This document shows, piece by piece, positions 43,546-51,416 of a stretch of 56,549 nt of DNA; positions within the stretch are counted from its first letter, which is position 1, and every line of letters starts with the position of its first letter. Origin of the DNA: Bordetella parapertussis (GTDB lineage: Bacteria; Pseudomonadota; Gammaproteobacteria; Burkholderiales; SG8-41). A program made the position numbers and the translations under genes. The stretch is taken from the NCBI GenBank assembly GCA_945906815.1, contig CAMDRT010000031.1, positions 1 to 56,549 on the forward strand, written 5' to 3'. The notes under the pieces were generated by a model, which saw nothing but the letters and a program-made list of their open reading frames with translations, was not told where the DNA came from and did not search any database.

Positions 43546-44511
43546 CTATTCGATGCGGGCGCCCGACAGCTTCACCACCTGTCTGAGCCTGTCATATTCA
43601 ATCTGGATTTGTTTGGCGAACACTTCAGTGGGCATATACAAGGGATCGAGCACCTGCGCCGAAAGACTCGCGGCGACACCGGGATCTGCCACCGCCTTCT
43701 TGATCTCGGCGTTGAGCCTGTCGATGATCGGCCTGGGTGTGGCGGCCGGCACAAACACGCCAAACCACGAAGTGAATTCAAAACCCTTTAAGGTTTCAGC
43801 GACCGTAGGAATATCGGGAAACTGGGTGGTGCGCGCATCTGAAGTCACCGCGATGGGCCGCACGCGGTCCGACTTGAGGTGGGGGTAAAGCTCTGCAATC
43901 GGCGTGAGTATGGCCTGTATCTCGCCGCTCATCATGCCGGTGACCGCCAGCGTGCCCCCCTTGTACGGCACATGCGTCATTTTCGCCCCGATAGTGCTGC
44001 CGAAAGTGCTCATGGCAAGGTGCTGCAAGGCGCCGATGCCCGCCGAGCCGTAGAGGATTTCACCGGGCCGCGCTTTCGCCAGGGTAATGAAGTCTTTGGT
44101 GTTACGCACCGGCATCGAGGGGTGTACGGCGAGCATGGGCACTATCCGTGTGAGGGTCGTTACCCCGACGAAGTCCTTCAGTGCGTCATACGGCTGCTTT
44201 TTATAGAGGTGTGCGTTGGCCAGCAGCGTCTGCGAATACACCATCAGCGTATAGCCGTCGGACGGGCTCTTCGCCACAATCTCGGCGCCGATCATCCCGC
44301 CCGCGCCGCCGCGGTTGTCGATCACGAACTGCTGGCCGAGCTGCTCGCTCATTTTCTGAAACACCAGCCGCGATACGATATCGGTCGCGCCGCCGGGAGG
44401 AAACACCACCACCACCCTCACCTGCCGCGCCGGGTACGACTGCGACCACGCCGTAGCGCTCGCGAACATGATGAACCCCGCAAACGCCCCCAACCATCCA
44501 ATCATACGCAT
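43546..44511 (-). CDS. Bug/TctC-type periplasmic solute-binding protein
   Basis: 321 residues. A signal peptide ends near ATAWSQ; the mature start is SYPARQVRVVVVFPPGGATD. VIDNRGGAGGMIGAEIVAKS, PGEILYGSAGIG, MTHVPYKGGTLAVTGM and FPDIPTVAETLKGFEFTSWF confirm the family. An aaggagga ribosome-binding site precedes the ATG. It is a single-gene unit, divergent from the exported methyltransferase-like gene and convergent with the luciferase-like gene. No permease partner is seen. Confidence 0.93.
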   Translation of the reverse strand: MRMIGWLGAFAGFIMFASATAWSQSYPARQVRVVVVFPPGGATDIVSRLVFQKMSEQLGQQFVIDNRGGAGGMIGAEIVAKSPSDGYTLMVYSQTLLANAHLYKKQPYDALKDFVGVTTLTRIVPMLAVHPSMPVRNTKDFITLAKARPGEILYGSAGIGALQHLAMSTFGSTIGAKMTHVPYKGGTLAVTGMMSGEIQAILTPIAELYPHLKSDRVRPIAVTSDARTTQFPDIPTVAETLKGFEFTSWFGVFVPAATPRPIIDRLNAEIKKAVADPGVAASLSAQVLDPLYMPTEVFAKQIQIEYDRLRQVVKLSGARIE

Positions 44512-44780
44512 GCCACTCCTCCTTGTTATTAATTTCGGTCGTATCCGCCAGTGGTGATGGGTATTAGGAATTTCAAACCTCTATTTTCACCAACCGCCAA
44601 TCTAGCCGCAGCCTGCGCAGACGTCAACCGTGCAAAAAACCCTGCGTGCACTCGCATCGCGCACTATTTCCATGAAAATAGCTGTCCGCGTATTCATGCA
44701 TCTGCACCCCCTCGATCCTGCGTCGCACAGCAACAGAGGTAAAATCAAAAATCGCTGCCTTATCCTAGCGGCGCAAAGGC

Positions 44781-45605
44781 ATGAGCTTGAACACCGGTCA
44801 GCGCGCAATGGGGTTGCTGCTGCTCGCAGCAAGCATGGCGTACGCACAAACGCCTGCTGACACCTATAAACCCATCGCCGGACAGCCGGGCAAGGATGTG
44901 GTGTGGATACCCACGCCCGACATCACACTCGAACAGATGCTCGACATGGCGCAAGTTACCGCGCGCGATTTCGTGATCGATCTGGGGTCGGGTGACGGGC
45001 GCATGGTGATTGCGGCGGCGCAGCGCGGCGCGCGCGCGCATGGCGTTGAATACAATCCGCAACTGGTGGCGCTGTCGCAACGTGCCGCCATCGCAGCAGG
45101 CGTTGGCGACAAGGCCACGTTCGCGCAAGGCGATATGTTCGAGGCCGATATTTCGCAAGCCTCGGTGCTGCCGTTGTTTTTGTTGCCCCATCACTTAAGC
45201 ACCCTCGCGCCGAAGTTTCTGAATCTCAAACCCGGCTCGCGTATTGTGTCGAACACCTACGAAATCGGCGGCGGCTGGGAAGCGGACGAAACCGTGCGCA
45301 CTACGCCGTGCACCAGTTGGTGCATCGCAGTGCTGTATGTGGTGCCAGCGCAAGTAGCGGGCCGGTGGCTGATGGCGGATGGAACGGAGTTAATAATCGA
45401 GCAGCATTTTCAAAAGATATACGGCAGCTACCAGATGGAAGGCATTGCGCTACCCCTAGAGGACGGCAAGTTACGCGGCACCGAAATCCGCTTCACCGTG
45501 AATCAAGTCCGTTACAGCGGCCGTATCCACGGTGACCATATGCACGGTGTGGCGCAGGGCCGCCTCAAACGCGACTGGCGTGCGGCGTTGGTGCGTGACC
45601 CCTGA
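44781..45605 (+). CDS. Exported methyltransferase-fold protein
   Basis: 274 residues. An N-terminal hydrophobic segment (AMGLLLLAASMAYAQ) looks like a cleavable signal peptide. The class I SAM-binding motif follows: DFVIDLGSGDGRMVIAAAQR (about residues 70-89), then HGVEYNPQLVALSQR and FAQGDMFEAD, similar to FAM173-type lysine methyltransferases. A beta-rich C-terminal region includes RWLMADGTELIIEQHF. SAM is not known to be available in the periplasm, so either the N terminus is an uncleaved anchor or the domain has another function. A paralogue lies at 54246-55061. Confidence 0.8.
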   Translation: MSLNTGQRAMGLLLLAASMAYAQTPADTYKPIAGQPGKDVVWIPTPDITLEQMLDMAQVTARDFVIDLGSGDGRMVIAAAQRGARAHGVEYNPQLVALSQRAAIAAGVGDKATFAQGDMFEADISQASVLPLFLLPHHLSTLAPKFLNLKPGSRIVSNTYEIGGGWEADETVRTTPCTSWCIAVLYVVPAQVAGRWLMADGTELIIEQHFQKIYGSYQMEGIALPLEDGKLRGTEIRFTVNQVRYSGRIHGDHMHGVAQGRLKRDWRAALVRDP

Positions 45606-45632
45606 TGGGCGCAACGCCGCGCCCGCAGGAGG

Positions 45633-46607
45633 CTACGGCAATTCTGCGTAAATCGCCGTCGCCGCTGAATGTACGCGCAGCGGCTGGTCCCAGTCCGGAT
45701 ATTTGGCGCGAAACTCGTTGCGCAGCGTGGTGGCTGTTTCGTCGGACGATTTGCCCTGCCGTTTCATTTCACCTACGCGCTCGCGCAACGCCGTAAAGTA
45801 GCCGCGATACGCGGCAATGATGGCGGCATCGCCCATCCCATAATGCGCACCGACGACCTGCGACGGACGCAGCGCACCCAGCGCATCCAGGCTGGTTATC
45901 CAACTGTCCGAGCGCGATTGCGGCGTTGCGAATGCGGGAAACGCCTGCTTCATCGCGAGATCACCGGAGAACAGCACAGCGTCGCCCTCAACGAAGATCG
46001 CGGTGTCGCCGCGCGTGTGAGCGGGCCCCAGCCGTATGAGCTTTACCCGCACGCCGCCCAGGTCGAGCGTCTTGTCGCGCTCGAAGGTTTCCGTCGGCAC
46101 CCGAAAACCCTTGATGTCTTTCAACAATTCAGCCAGTTCGGGCGAGCGCGCGCTGAATTCCGCCACTACCTTGAGCCCCATTTCCTCGATGTCCTGCTGT
46201 TGCGCCGCGGCGCGGATGATTTTTACGTGCGGGGGAAATGCCGCCTCTCCAGTGGTATGTTCCGGATGAAAATGCGTGTTGACGAGATAAATCTCTGTAT
46301 TCGTGCTGAGCTTCGCCATTTCGCGCACCACCGCCTGTCCGCTCTTCAGTCCCATGCCGGGATCGACCACCAGGGTTGCACGGCTGCCGACAATGATGCC
46401 GACATTGGGCACCCCACGCGCGTTCTCGTCGGGGATCACGTACACATGCGGCGAAATTTTGAGCGTCGTGCCTTCCTTGACGATCGGCAATCGATCATAC
46501 GTACGCTGCGCGCCTGCCGGGGTAGCCGTGACGGCAGACAACACTAATGCAGCTAGAAATACCAGCGCCGCAGAACCCTCGCCGGCAACGCGCATAAAGT
46601 TCGTCAT
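45633..46607 (-). CDS. Metallo-beta-lactamase-fold hydrolase, exported
   Basis: 324 residues from the ATG at 46607, chosen because the signal peptide (ALVFLAALVLSAVTATPAGA) then starts properly; the frame extends to 46700. The metal motif is THFHPEHTTG, with Glu in the position usually held by Asp, and later LGPAHTRGDTAIF, LFSGDLAMKQAFP and VVGAHYGMGDA supply the other ligands. A zinc hydrolase of the periplasm is expected. The substrate is unknown. It is convergent with the methyltransferase-like gene and divergent from the Lin0512 pair. Confidence 0.88.
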   Translation of the reverse strand: MTNFMRVAGEGSAALVFLAALVLSAVTATPAGAQRTYDRLPIVKEGTTLKISPHVYVIPDENARGVPNVGIIVGSRATLVVDPGMGLKSGQAVVREMAKLSTNTEIYLVNTHFHPEHTTGEAAFPPHVKIIRAAAQQQDIEEMGLKVVAEFSARSPELAELLKDIKGFRVPTETFERDKTLDLGGVRVKLIRLGPAHTRGDTAIFVEGDAVLFSGDLAMKQAFPAFATPQSRSDSWITSLDALGALRPSQVVGAHYGMGDAAIIAAYRGYFTALRERVGEMKRQGKSSDETATTLRNEFRAKYPDWDQPLRVHSAATAIYAELP

Positions 46608-46712
46608 AATAGGCAATCCTGGATATAGAGTTAGCGGATCACTTGCTCGAGCACGCTGACGCGCGAGCCGGATTAGAATGTACTCTATCCCAAAAAGCAA
46701 AGGAGAACCACG

Positions 46713-47051
46713 ATGACCCTAAAACGCATGGCGATAGAAATCGGCATGGGAACGGATATACGCGGCGCGGATTACACCAAGGCGGCGGTGCGCGCATTGC
46801 GTGACGCGTTATGGCACAACTCGCTCAATATTGCCGACGCCGTGGGCAAGCCCGTCGACTCCATGGTGGTCGAAGTGCTGATCGGGGTGCCCCAGCCGGA
46901 TCGGGTGGACACAGCCGAAGTGTTGAAAGTGCTGCCGCACGGCACCGGCACGGTCAAAGTGTACGAGGGTGGTCTGGAGATTTTTAACGACGCCGGCACC
47001 AGCTCCACCGTGCTCGCGCATGCGGCGGCGATCGTCCGCCTTGATGTGTAA
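46713..47051 (+). CDS. Lin0512 family protein, copy 1
   Basis: 112 residues. IEIGMGTDIRGADYTKAAVR at the start, VVEVLIGVPQPDRVDTAEVL in the middle and AHAAAIVRLDV at the end match the small conserved Lin0512 family of unknown function. An aaggag ribosome-binding site precedes it. It is followed 11 bp later by a paralogue, and the two probably form a heteromer or diverged homomers. They share a transcript with a quinone oxidoreductase. Confidence 0.85.
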   Translation: MTLKRMAIEIGMGTDIRGADYTKAAVRALRDALWHNSLNIADAVGKPVDSMVVEVLIGVPQPDRVDTAEVLKVLPHGTGTVKVYEGGLEIFNDAGTSSTVLAHAAAIVRLDV

Positions 47052-47062
47052 GGAGAACAGAC

Positions 47063-47413
47063 ATGCCACTCAAGAGAATCATTCTCGAAATGGGCGCCGG
47101 CAACGATTTGCACGGCGGCGATTACACCAAGGCGGCACTGCGCGCGGCGCAGGATGCTTTGCATCACTCGTCACTGGCGTTTATGCGCTCGCTCGGCCTC
47201 AACTCCAAAGAGATGCAGGTTGAAGTCACCATCGGCGTGCAGGAGCCCGGCAAAGTCGACGCCGCTGCCATCAAAGCGAGTTTGCCGCACGGGCAAGTCA
47301 CGGTAAAGGTGGTCAAAGGCGGACTCAACGTGCCGGAAGAAGGCGGTCACGACATGGCGGTGATCGCCAGCGCCGCCATAGCGGTACGCTTTGATATGAA
47401 AGCGGCTTCATGA
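47063..47413 (+). CDS. Lin0512 family protein, copy 2
   Basis: 116 residues. It shares LEMGAGNDLHGGDYTKAALR, VEVTIGVQEPGKVDAAAIKA and IASAAIAVRFDM with the copy just upstream, so the pair arose by tandem duplication. It has a good aaggag ribosome-binding site. The stop overlaps the start of the oxidoreductase by 4 bp (ATGA), so translation is coupled. The function of the family is unknown. Confidence 0.85.
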   Translation: MPLKRIILEMGAGNDLHGGDYTKAALRAAQDALHHSSLAFMRSLGLNSKEMQVEVTIGVQEPGKVDAAAIKASLPHGQVTVKVVKGGLNVPEEGGHDMAVIASAAIAVRFDMKAAS

Positions 47414-48402
47414 AAGCGGTACAAATCACCGAGACCGGCGGCCCTGAGGTATTGAAATACATCGACCTGCCGACGCCCAGGCCTGGCGCCGGTGAAGTGC
47501 TGGTAAAGGCGCACGCTATCGGCGTGTGCATGCCCGAAACCTACGTGCGCCGCGGCGCCTACCAGTGGATGCCACCGCTGCCGTTGATTCCCGGCATCGA
47601 GATGAGCGGCACGGTGGTTGAAACCGGCACCGGCGTGAGCAAGCTGCAGGTGGGACAGCCGGTGTTCGTGTCGGCGCGCGAATTCAAGGACCGCGGCGGT
47701 TGCTACGCCGAATATCTGGTCGCGCGCGAAGAGCTGTTGTACCCGCTGCCCGCGGGCGTCGATCTGGATCAGGCAGCGGGACTCGCCAACTATCAGGTGG
47801 CGTGGCACTTGCTCAACTCCGCGCTCAAGGGTTTTCAGTACCAATCGGTGCTGGTGATCGCGGCGGCGGGCGGTGTGGGCACGGCGCTGGTGCAGCTTGC
47901 TCATGCCTATGGCAAGCACGTGATCGGGGTGGTGAGTTCCGATGAGCGCGCGGCATTTGCGCGCGCACAGGGCGCTGACCAAACCGTCGACCGCAAGCGC
48001 GGCAATGTGGTCGATCAGGTTAAACAATTGACCGGCGGGCGCGGCGTCGATCTGGTGCTCGATATGGTCGGCGGCGCGGGCGTGACGGATCTATTCGATT
48101 GCCTCGATCGCTTCGGCCTGTTGATGCTGTATGGCCGCGTCGAAGGACGGCCCACCGGCAATATACCCGCCGCCGTCGAAAAAGCGCCGTGGCGCAGCCT
48201 CTCTTACCGCTATTTCACCATGCATACGCTGGATGATTGGCCGGAACTGCGCGCGCGCTGCACCCAGGATCTGATACGCCTGCTGCATGAGGGCACCATC
48301 CAGGTGCCGATATACAAACGCATTCCGCTGGCCGAAGCCGCGCGCGCGCATCAGGTATTTGAGTCGGGGCAGGTGATGGGCAAGCTCATTATGAAACCGT
48401 AA
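47410..48402 (+). CDS. Quinone oxidoreductase-like MDR protein
   Basis: 330 residues of the zinc-free MDR type: VCMPETYVRRGAYQWMPPLP, PGIEMSGTVVETGTGVSKL, the cofactor motif IAAAGGVGTALVQLAHAYGK and DLVLDMVGGAGVTDLFD. It probably uses NADPH to reduce a quinone or enone. It is translationally coupled to the Lin0512 pair, an association that may hint at the role of those proteins. It is the third such oxidoreductase in the window. Confidence 0.9.
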   Translation: MKAVQITETGGPEVLKYIDLPTPRPGAGEVLVKAHAIGVCMPETYVRRGAYQWMPPLPLIPGIEMSGTVVETGTGVSKLQVGQPVFVSAREFKDRGGCYAEYLVAREELLYPLPAGVDLDQAAGLANYQVAWHLLNSALKGFQYQSVLVIAAAGGVGTALVQLAHAYGKHVIGVVSSDERAAFARAQGADQTVDRKRGNVVDQVKQLTGGRGVDLVLDMVGGAGVTDLFDCLDRFGLLMLYGRVEGRPTGNIPAAVEKAPWRSLSYRYFTMHTLDDWPELRARCTQDLIRLLHEGTIQVPIYKRIPLAEAARAHQVFESGQVMGKLIMKP

Positions 48403-48604
48403 CCCCGCGGCGCCATAACCACCCGTAGGAACATGCACGCGGCGTTGTGGATGCAAAGGTCGCGTACGGGTGCCGGTGTTTCCCGCACTGGACGTGGCGG
48501 GCGAGTACTGTCACGATAGGCGCGTGAATATAATCGCCGCGGGTGCAGCCCGTTTGGTACTGCCTTAGCGGCATGGCACACAAATTTATTTGGAGGAGTA
48601 CCCC

Positions 48605-49573
48605 ATGAAATCAAGCGGATTGACCATCGCCATACTGGCAGCGCTCGCACTGCCGTCTTACGCTTTCGCGCAGACCTATCCCGACCGCTCCATACGCATA
48701 GTGGTTTCTTTTCCACCGGGCGGATCGAGCGACTTCGTTGCGCGCATACTTGCGCAGCGCCTGCCCGCTGCATTCGGCCAGTCGATCGTGGTCGATAATC
48801 GAGGCGGTGGCGGCGGCAACATCGGCAACGATATCGTCGCCAAGGCAGCGCCTGACGGCTATACCCTGCTGGTCACTGCAGAAGGCCCGGTCACCATCAA
48901 CCCCAGCGTGTACGCAAACTTGCCGTACAACGCGCTACGCGATCTGGCCGCGATTACCCAGTTGATTAAATACACCAATGTCGTAGTGCTGCATCCCTCG
49001 GTGCCCGCTACTTCGATCAAGGAGTTGATCAGTTACGCGAAAGCGCAACCCGGCAAGCTGCGCTACGGGCATGCGGGTGTGGGCACCAGCCCGCAACTTG
49101 CGGTGGAACTATTCAAGCTGCGAGTGGGCGTGGATATCATCAGCGTGCCCTACAAGGGTGGTGGACCCGCCTTGCTGAGTGTGGTGGGCAATGAAACCCA
49201 GCTTTCGTTCGCCACCCCGCCGTCGTCCATACCCCACGTGAAAACCGGCAGGCTGCGCGCGATTGCGGTGACCAGCCTCAAACGCTCGCCGGCACTGCCC
49301 GATCTGCCAACGATAGCCGAAGGCGGCGTTGCCGGCTACGACGTCGACGGCTGGGTCGGCCTGTGGGCGCCTACCGGAACGCCGACGCGCATCGTCGAAC
49401 GCATCTACACCGAGGTCGGGAAAGTCCTGCGCATTCCCGAGGTGAAGGACCTGGTGCTCGGCAGCGGCTCCGAGGTCTCGGGCCTGCCGACTGCGGAGAC
49501 GCGCGCGAAGGTGCGCGACGAGACAGCGATGTGGGCCAAGGTGGTGAAGTCGACCGGTATCAAGATCGAGTAA
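48605..49573 (+). CDS. Bug/TctC-type periplasmic solute-binding protein
   Basis: 322 residues from the ATG at 48605, which has a ggaggag ribosome-binding site; the TTG at 48590 is less likely. The signal peptide ends SYAFAQ and the mature start is TYPDRSIRIVVSFPPGGSSD. VVDNRGGGGGNIGNDIVAKA, PGKLRYGHAGVGTSPQ, ISVPYKGGGPALL and LPTIAEGGVAGYDVDGW follow the family plan. Degenerate Bug gene tails lie just downstream, so this locus once held more copies. Confidence 0.93.
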   Translation: MKSSGLTIAILAALALPSYAFAQTYPDRSIRIVVSFPPGGSSDFVARILAQRLPAAFGQSIVVDNRGGGGGNIGNDIVAKAAPDGYTLLVTAEGPVTINPSVYANLPYNALRDLAAITQLIKYTNVVVLHPSVPATSIKELISYAKAQPGKLRYGHAGVGTSPQLAVELFKLRVGVDIISVPYKGGGPALLSVVGNETQLSFATPPSSIPHVKTGRLRAIAVTSLKRSPALPDLPTIAEGGVAGYDVDGWVGLWAPTGTPTRIVERIYTEVGKVLRIPEVKDLVLGSGSEVSGLPTAETRAKVRDETAMWAKVVKSTGIKIE

Positions 49574-49600
49574 TCGCACTGCGGCGCGCAGTGCGCCACC

Positions 49601-49648
49601 CTACTTCAGATCCACGCCGGAGGCTTTGATGTTGTCGGCCAGGTGCCG
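49601..49648 (-). pseudogene. Remnant: C-terminal end of a Bug gene (minus strand)
   Basis: On the minus strand the last 15 codons read RHLADNIKASGVDLK then a stop. The first 30 bases (from 49601) are identical to the 3' end of the intact Bug gene at 50276, and similarity fades after that. No start or body is present. It is a short duplicated or left-over tail of the neighbouring gene. Confidence 0.8.
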
Positions 49649-49661
49649 CATTCTCACCGAT

Positions 49662-49796
49662 GACATGAAGCAGCGGCTTGCGTTTGGGGGCGCAGTGCCC
49701 GGCCCCCATGCAGGCTCACGAATTCAGCGCGCTGATCAGAAACGAAATCGCGAAGTGGCGCAAGATCGTGAAGATGAACGGCGTCAAAGCGGAATA
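49662..49796 (+). pseudogene. Remnant: C-terminal end of another Bug gene (plus strand)
   Basis: The frame from about 49662 reads DDMKQRLAFGGAVPG, and after a frame change near 49705 it continues HEFSALIRNEIAKWRKIVK and MNGVKAE to a stop at 49794-49796. This is the typical end of Bug proteins (D-M-K-x-R-L ... E-F-x-x-[LI]-[IL]-R-x-E-x-x-K-W). The body is missing. It faces the opposite way to the remnant before it. Confidence 0.72.
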
Positions 49797-49799
49797 ACG

Positions 49800-50014
49800 C
49801 GTCGCCCGGTGTCTCGCCTGAATCGCTGGCGAGCGAGGCGAAATTCATGCTAGCGCTGAAGCTGTTCGAGGTTGGCCGCTTGAGTTCCGGCAAGGCCGGG
49901 AAACTTTGTGGCATGGGGCGGGTGGAATTTCTCCTCGCGGCCAGGCGCGCCAGGGTGCCGGTGGTGGCGCTGGATGACGATGAGTTGAACGCGGAATTTG
50001 GCTCGAATGCTTGA
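49800..50014 (+). pseudogene. Remnant: UPF0175-type antitoxin, N-terminally truncated
   Basis: The frame reads PESLASEAKFMLALKLFEVG, then RLSSGKAGKLCGMGRVEFLL and VPVVALDDDELNAEFG to a stop at 50012-50014. The L-K-L-[FY]-E-x-G-R-L-S-x-G-K-A block and the following M-x-R-x-E-F are the UPF0175 signature. The first part of the gene is lost at the junction with the Bug remnant. An ATG at 49847 could still start a 55-residue product, so weak expression is possible. Confidence 0.72.
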
Positions 50015-50140
50015 CCGGATAGTGATCAACGCCGGGGGCTGATTTCCGGCGTGCGACCTCGTTTGCTGGAATGGCGTGCAGCAGGTTACTTCATCGCCGA
50101 TAGCGTGATTGCCGCCGCGTGCCAGGCCGTGGGTGAATAA
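50007..50140 (+). pseudogene. Remnant: DUF3368 PIN-domain toxin with internal deletion
   Basis: An ATG overlapping the antitoxin remnant stop begins MLDRIVINAGG and stops at 50042. In another frame the sequence then reads RPRLLEWRAAGYFIADSVIA...AVGE to a stop at 50140. The first part is the conserved start of DUF3368 PIN toxins (IVIN[AT]SP) and the second is their typical C-terminal end. About 100 residues between them, including most of the acidic nuclease residues, are missing, so the toxin is dead. Confidence 0.68.
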
Positions 50141-50275
50141 GCGCGGCAATAGTTTGTCGCCAACATTTTAAAATCCCGGCTGCGCGGCGCAGAAAATCGG
50201 CGATGTGCGCCGGATCACGCGGGCAATTCCAGCGCAGGATGCGCTGAATCTGCCCGCGTCGCGAACGCCGCCGCC

Positions 50276-51247
50276 CTACTTCAGATCCACGCCGGAGGCT
50301 TTGATAATGTCTCCCAGGCGCTTGGTCTCGTTACGCCGGAAGGCATCGAACTCGGCACGCGTGCTGCCGACGAGGTCGATGCCCAGGCTTTTCAGCTGCT
50401 CGATGAACTGAGGTTCCTTCACCGCCTTGACCACTTCGGCATTCACTTTGGCCAGTATGTCCGGCCGCGTGCCGATGGGCGCGACCAGGCTGTACCAACC
50501 AAAATTTTCGTAGCCAGGCAGGATGTCGGCCACAGGAGCCACATCGGGCAACAACGCGGCGCGCTTGCGCGTGGTGACGCCTAGCGCACGCAGCCGCCCG
50601 CTGTGCACGAACGGCAGTGCGACCGCCAGCACCGGGGTGGCGAAGTGCACTTCACGCCCCACGGTGTCAGCGAGGGCCTGCGGTATGCCCTTGTACGGCA
50701 CGTGCAGGAAGTTGGCCCCCGCCATATGGCCGAACAGGAAACTCGTTATATGCTCGCCGCCGCCAGCGCCGGCCGAGCCATAGCGCAGCATCCCGGGCGA
50801 CTTCTTCCCGGCCTCAATCAGCTCGGCTGTGGTCTTCGCGACTGAGGGATGGGCTACCAGCACATATGGCACCGTGCCGATGAGGCTGATCGAGGCGAAA
50901 TCACGGGCGAGATTTACCTTGTGGTTGGAATAGACGATGGTGGCAACAAACAACTGCGAGGTCATCATCATCCAGGTGTAGCCGTCGGCCGCTGAGCGGG
51001 TCACGATATCCGCGCTCAATAAACCGGATACACCGGGTCGCGGGTCAACCACGATACGCTGGCCCCACACGCCATACAAGCGCTCGGCCATCACGCGCGC
51101 GATGATGTCCGGCCCTGAGCCTGCCGCGCTGCCAACGACAAGGCGGATGGGTTTGTCCGGCCACACGGGCTCAGCAGCCTGCGCCGTGGAAATACCCGCC
51201 AGCAGCGCGGTTACCGTGATTGCGACCATCCGTTTTGGGCTACCCAT
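50276..51247 (-). CDS. Bug/TctC-type periplasmic solute-binding protein
   Basis: 323 residues with an ggaggag ribosome-binding site. The signal peptide ends at AQAAE, and the mature start is PVWPDKPIRLVVGSAAGSGPD. VVDPRPGVSGLLSADIVTRS, PGMLRYGSAGAGGGEH, LHVPYKGIPQALADTV and LPDVAPVADILPGYENFGWY are the family blocks. The ligand loop is SAAGSGPD in place of the usual PPGGxxD, so ligand preference may differ. It is divergent from prfC. Its 3' end is duplicated at 49601. Confidence 0.93.
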   Translation of the reverse strand: MGSPKRMVAITVTALLAGISTAQAAEPVWPDKPIRLVVGSAAGSGPDIIARVMAERLYGVWGQRIVVDPRPGVSGLLSADIVTRSAADGYTWMMMTSQLFVATIVYSNHKVNLARDFASISLIGTVPYVLVAHPSVAKTTAELIEAGKKSPGMLRYGSAGAGGGEHITSFLFGHMAGANFLHVPYKGIPQALADTVGREVHFATPVLAVALPFVHSGRLRALGVTTRKRAALLPDVAPVADILPGYENFGWYSLVAPIGTRPDILAKVNAEVVKAVKEPQFIEQLKSLGIDLVGSTRAEFDAFRRNETKRLGDIIKASGVDLK

Positions 51248-51416
51248 CGAAACTCTCCTCCGTTGTATTTTCTTGATTATAGATGCGGCGTATCCCTCTC
51301 GCTATAGAAATGTAGCTGTTCAACCTTGTATCTTGTTGTTTTTTAATGACAAATACCGTATCATGCGCGCCTTTCGCGCTGCGGCCATGGGTTGCCGGCC
51401 GCGCACAGGCACACGC

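Noticed and set aside
51102..51416. N-terminal extension of RF3 in the same frame
   Set aside because: It would overlap the divergent Bug gene on the other strand and has no similarity to RF3, whose conserved start fits the ATG at 51417.
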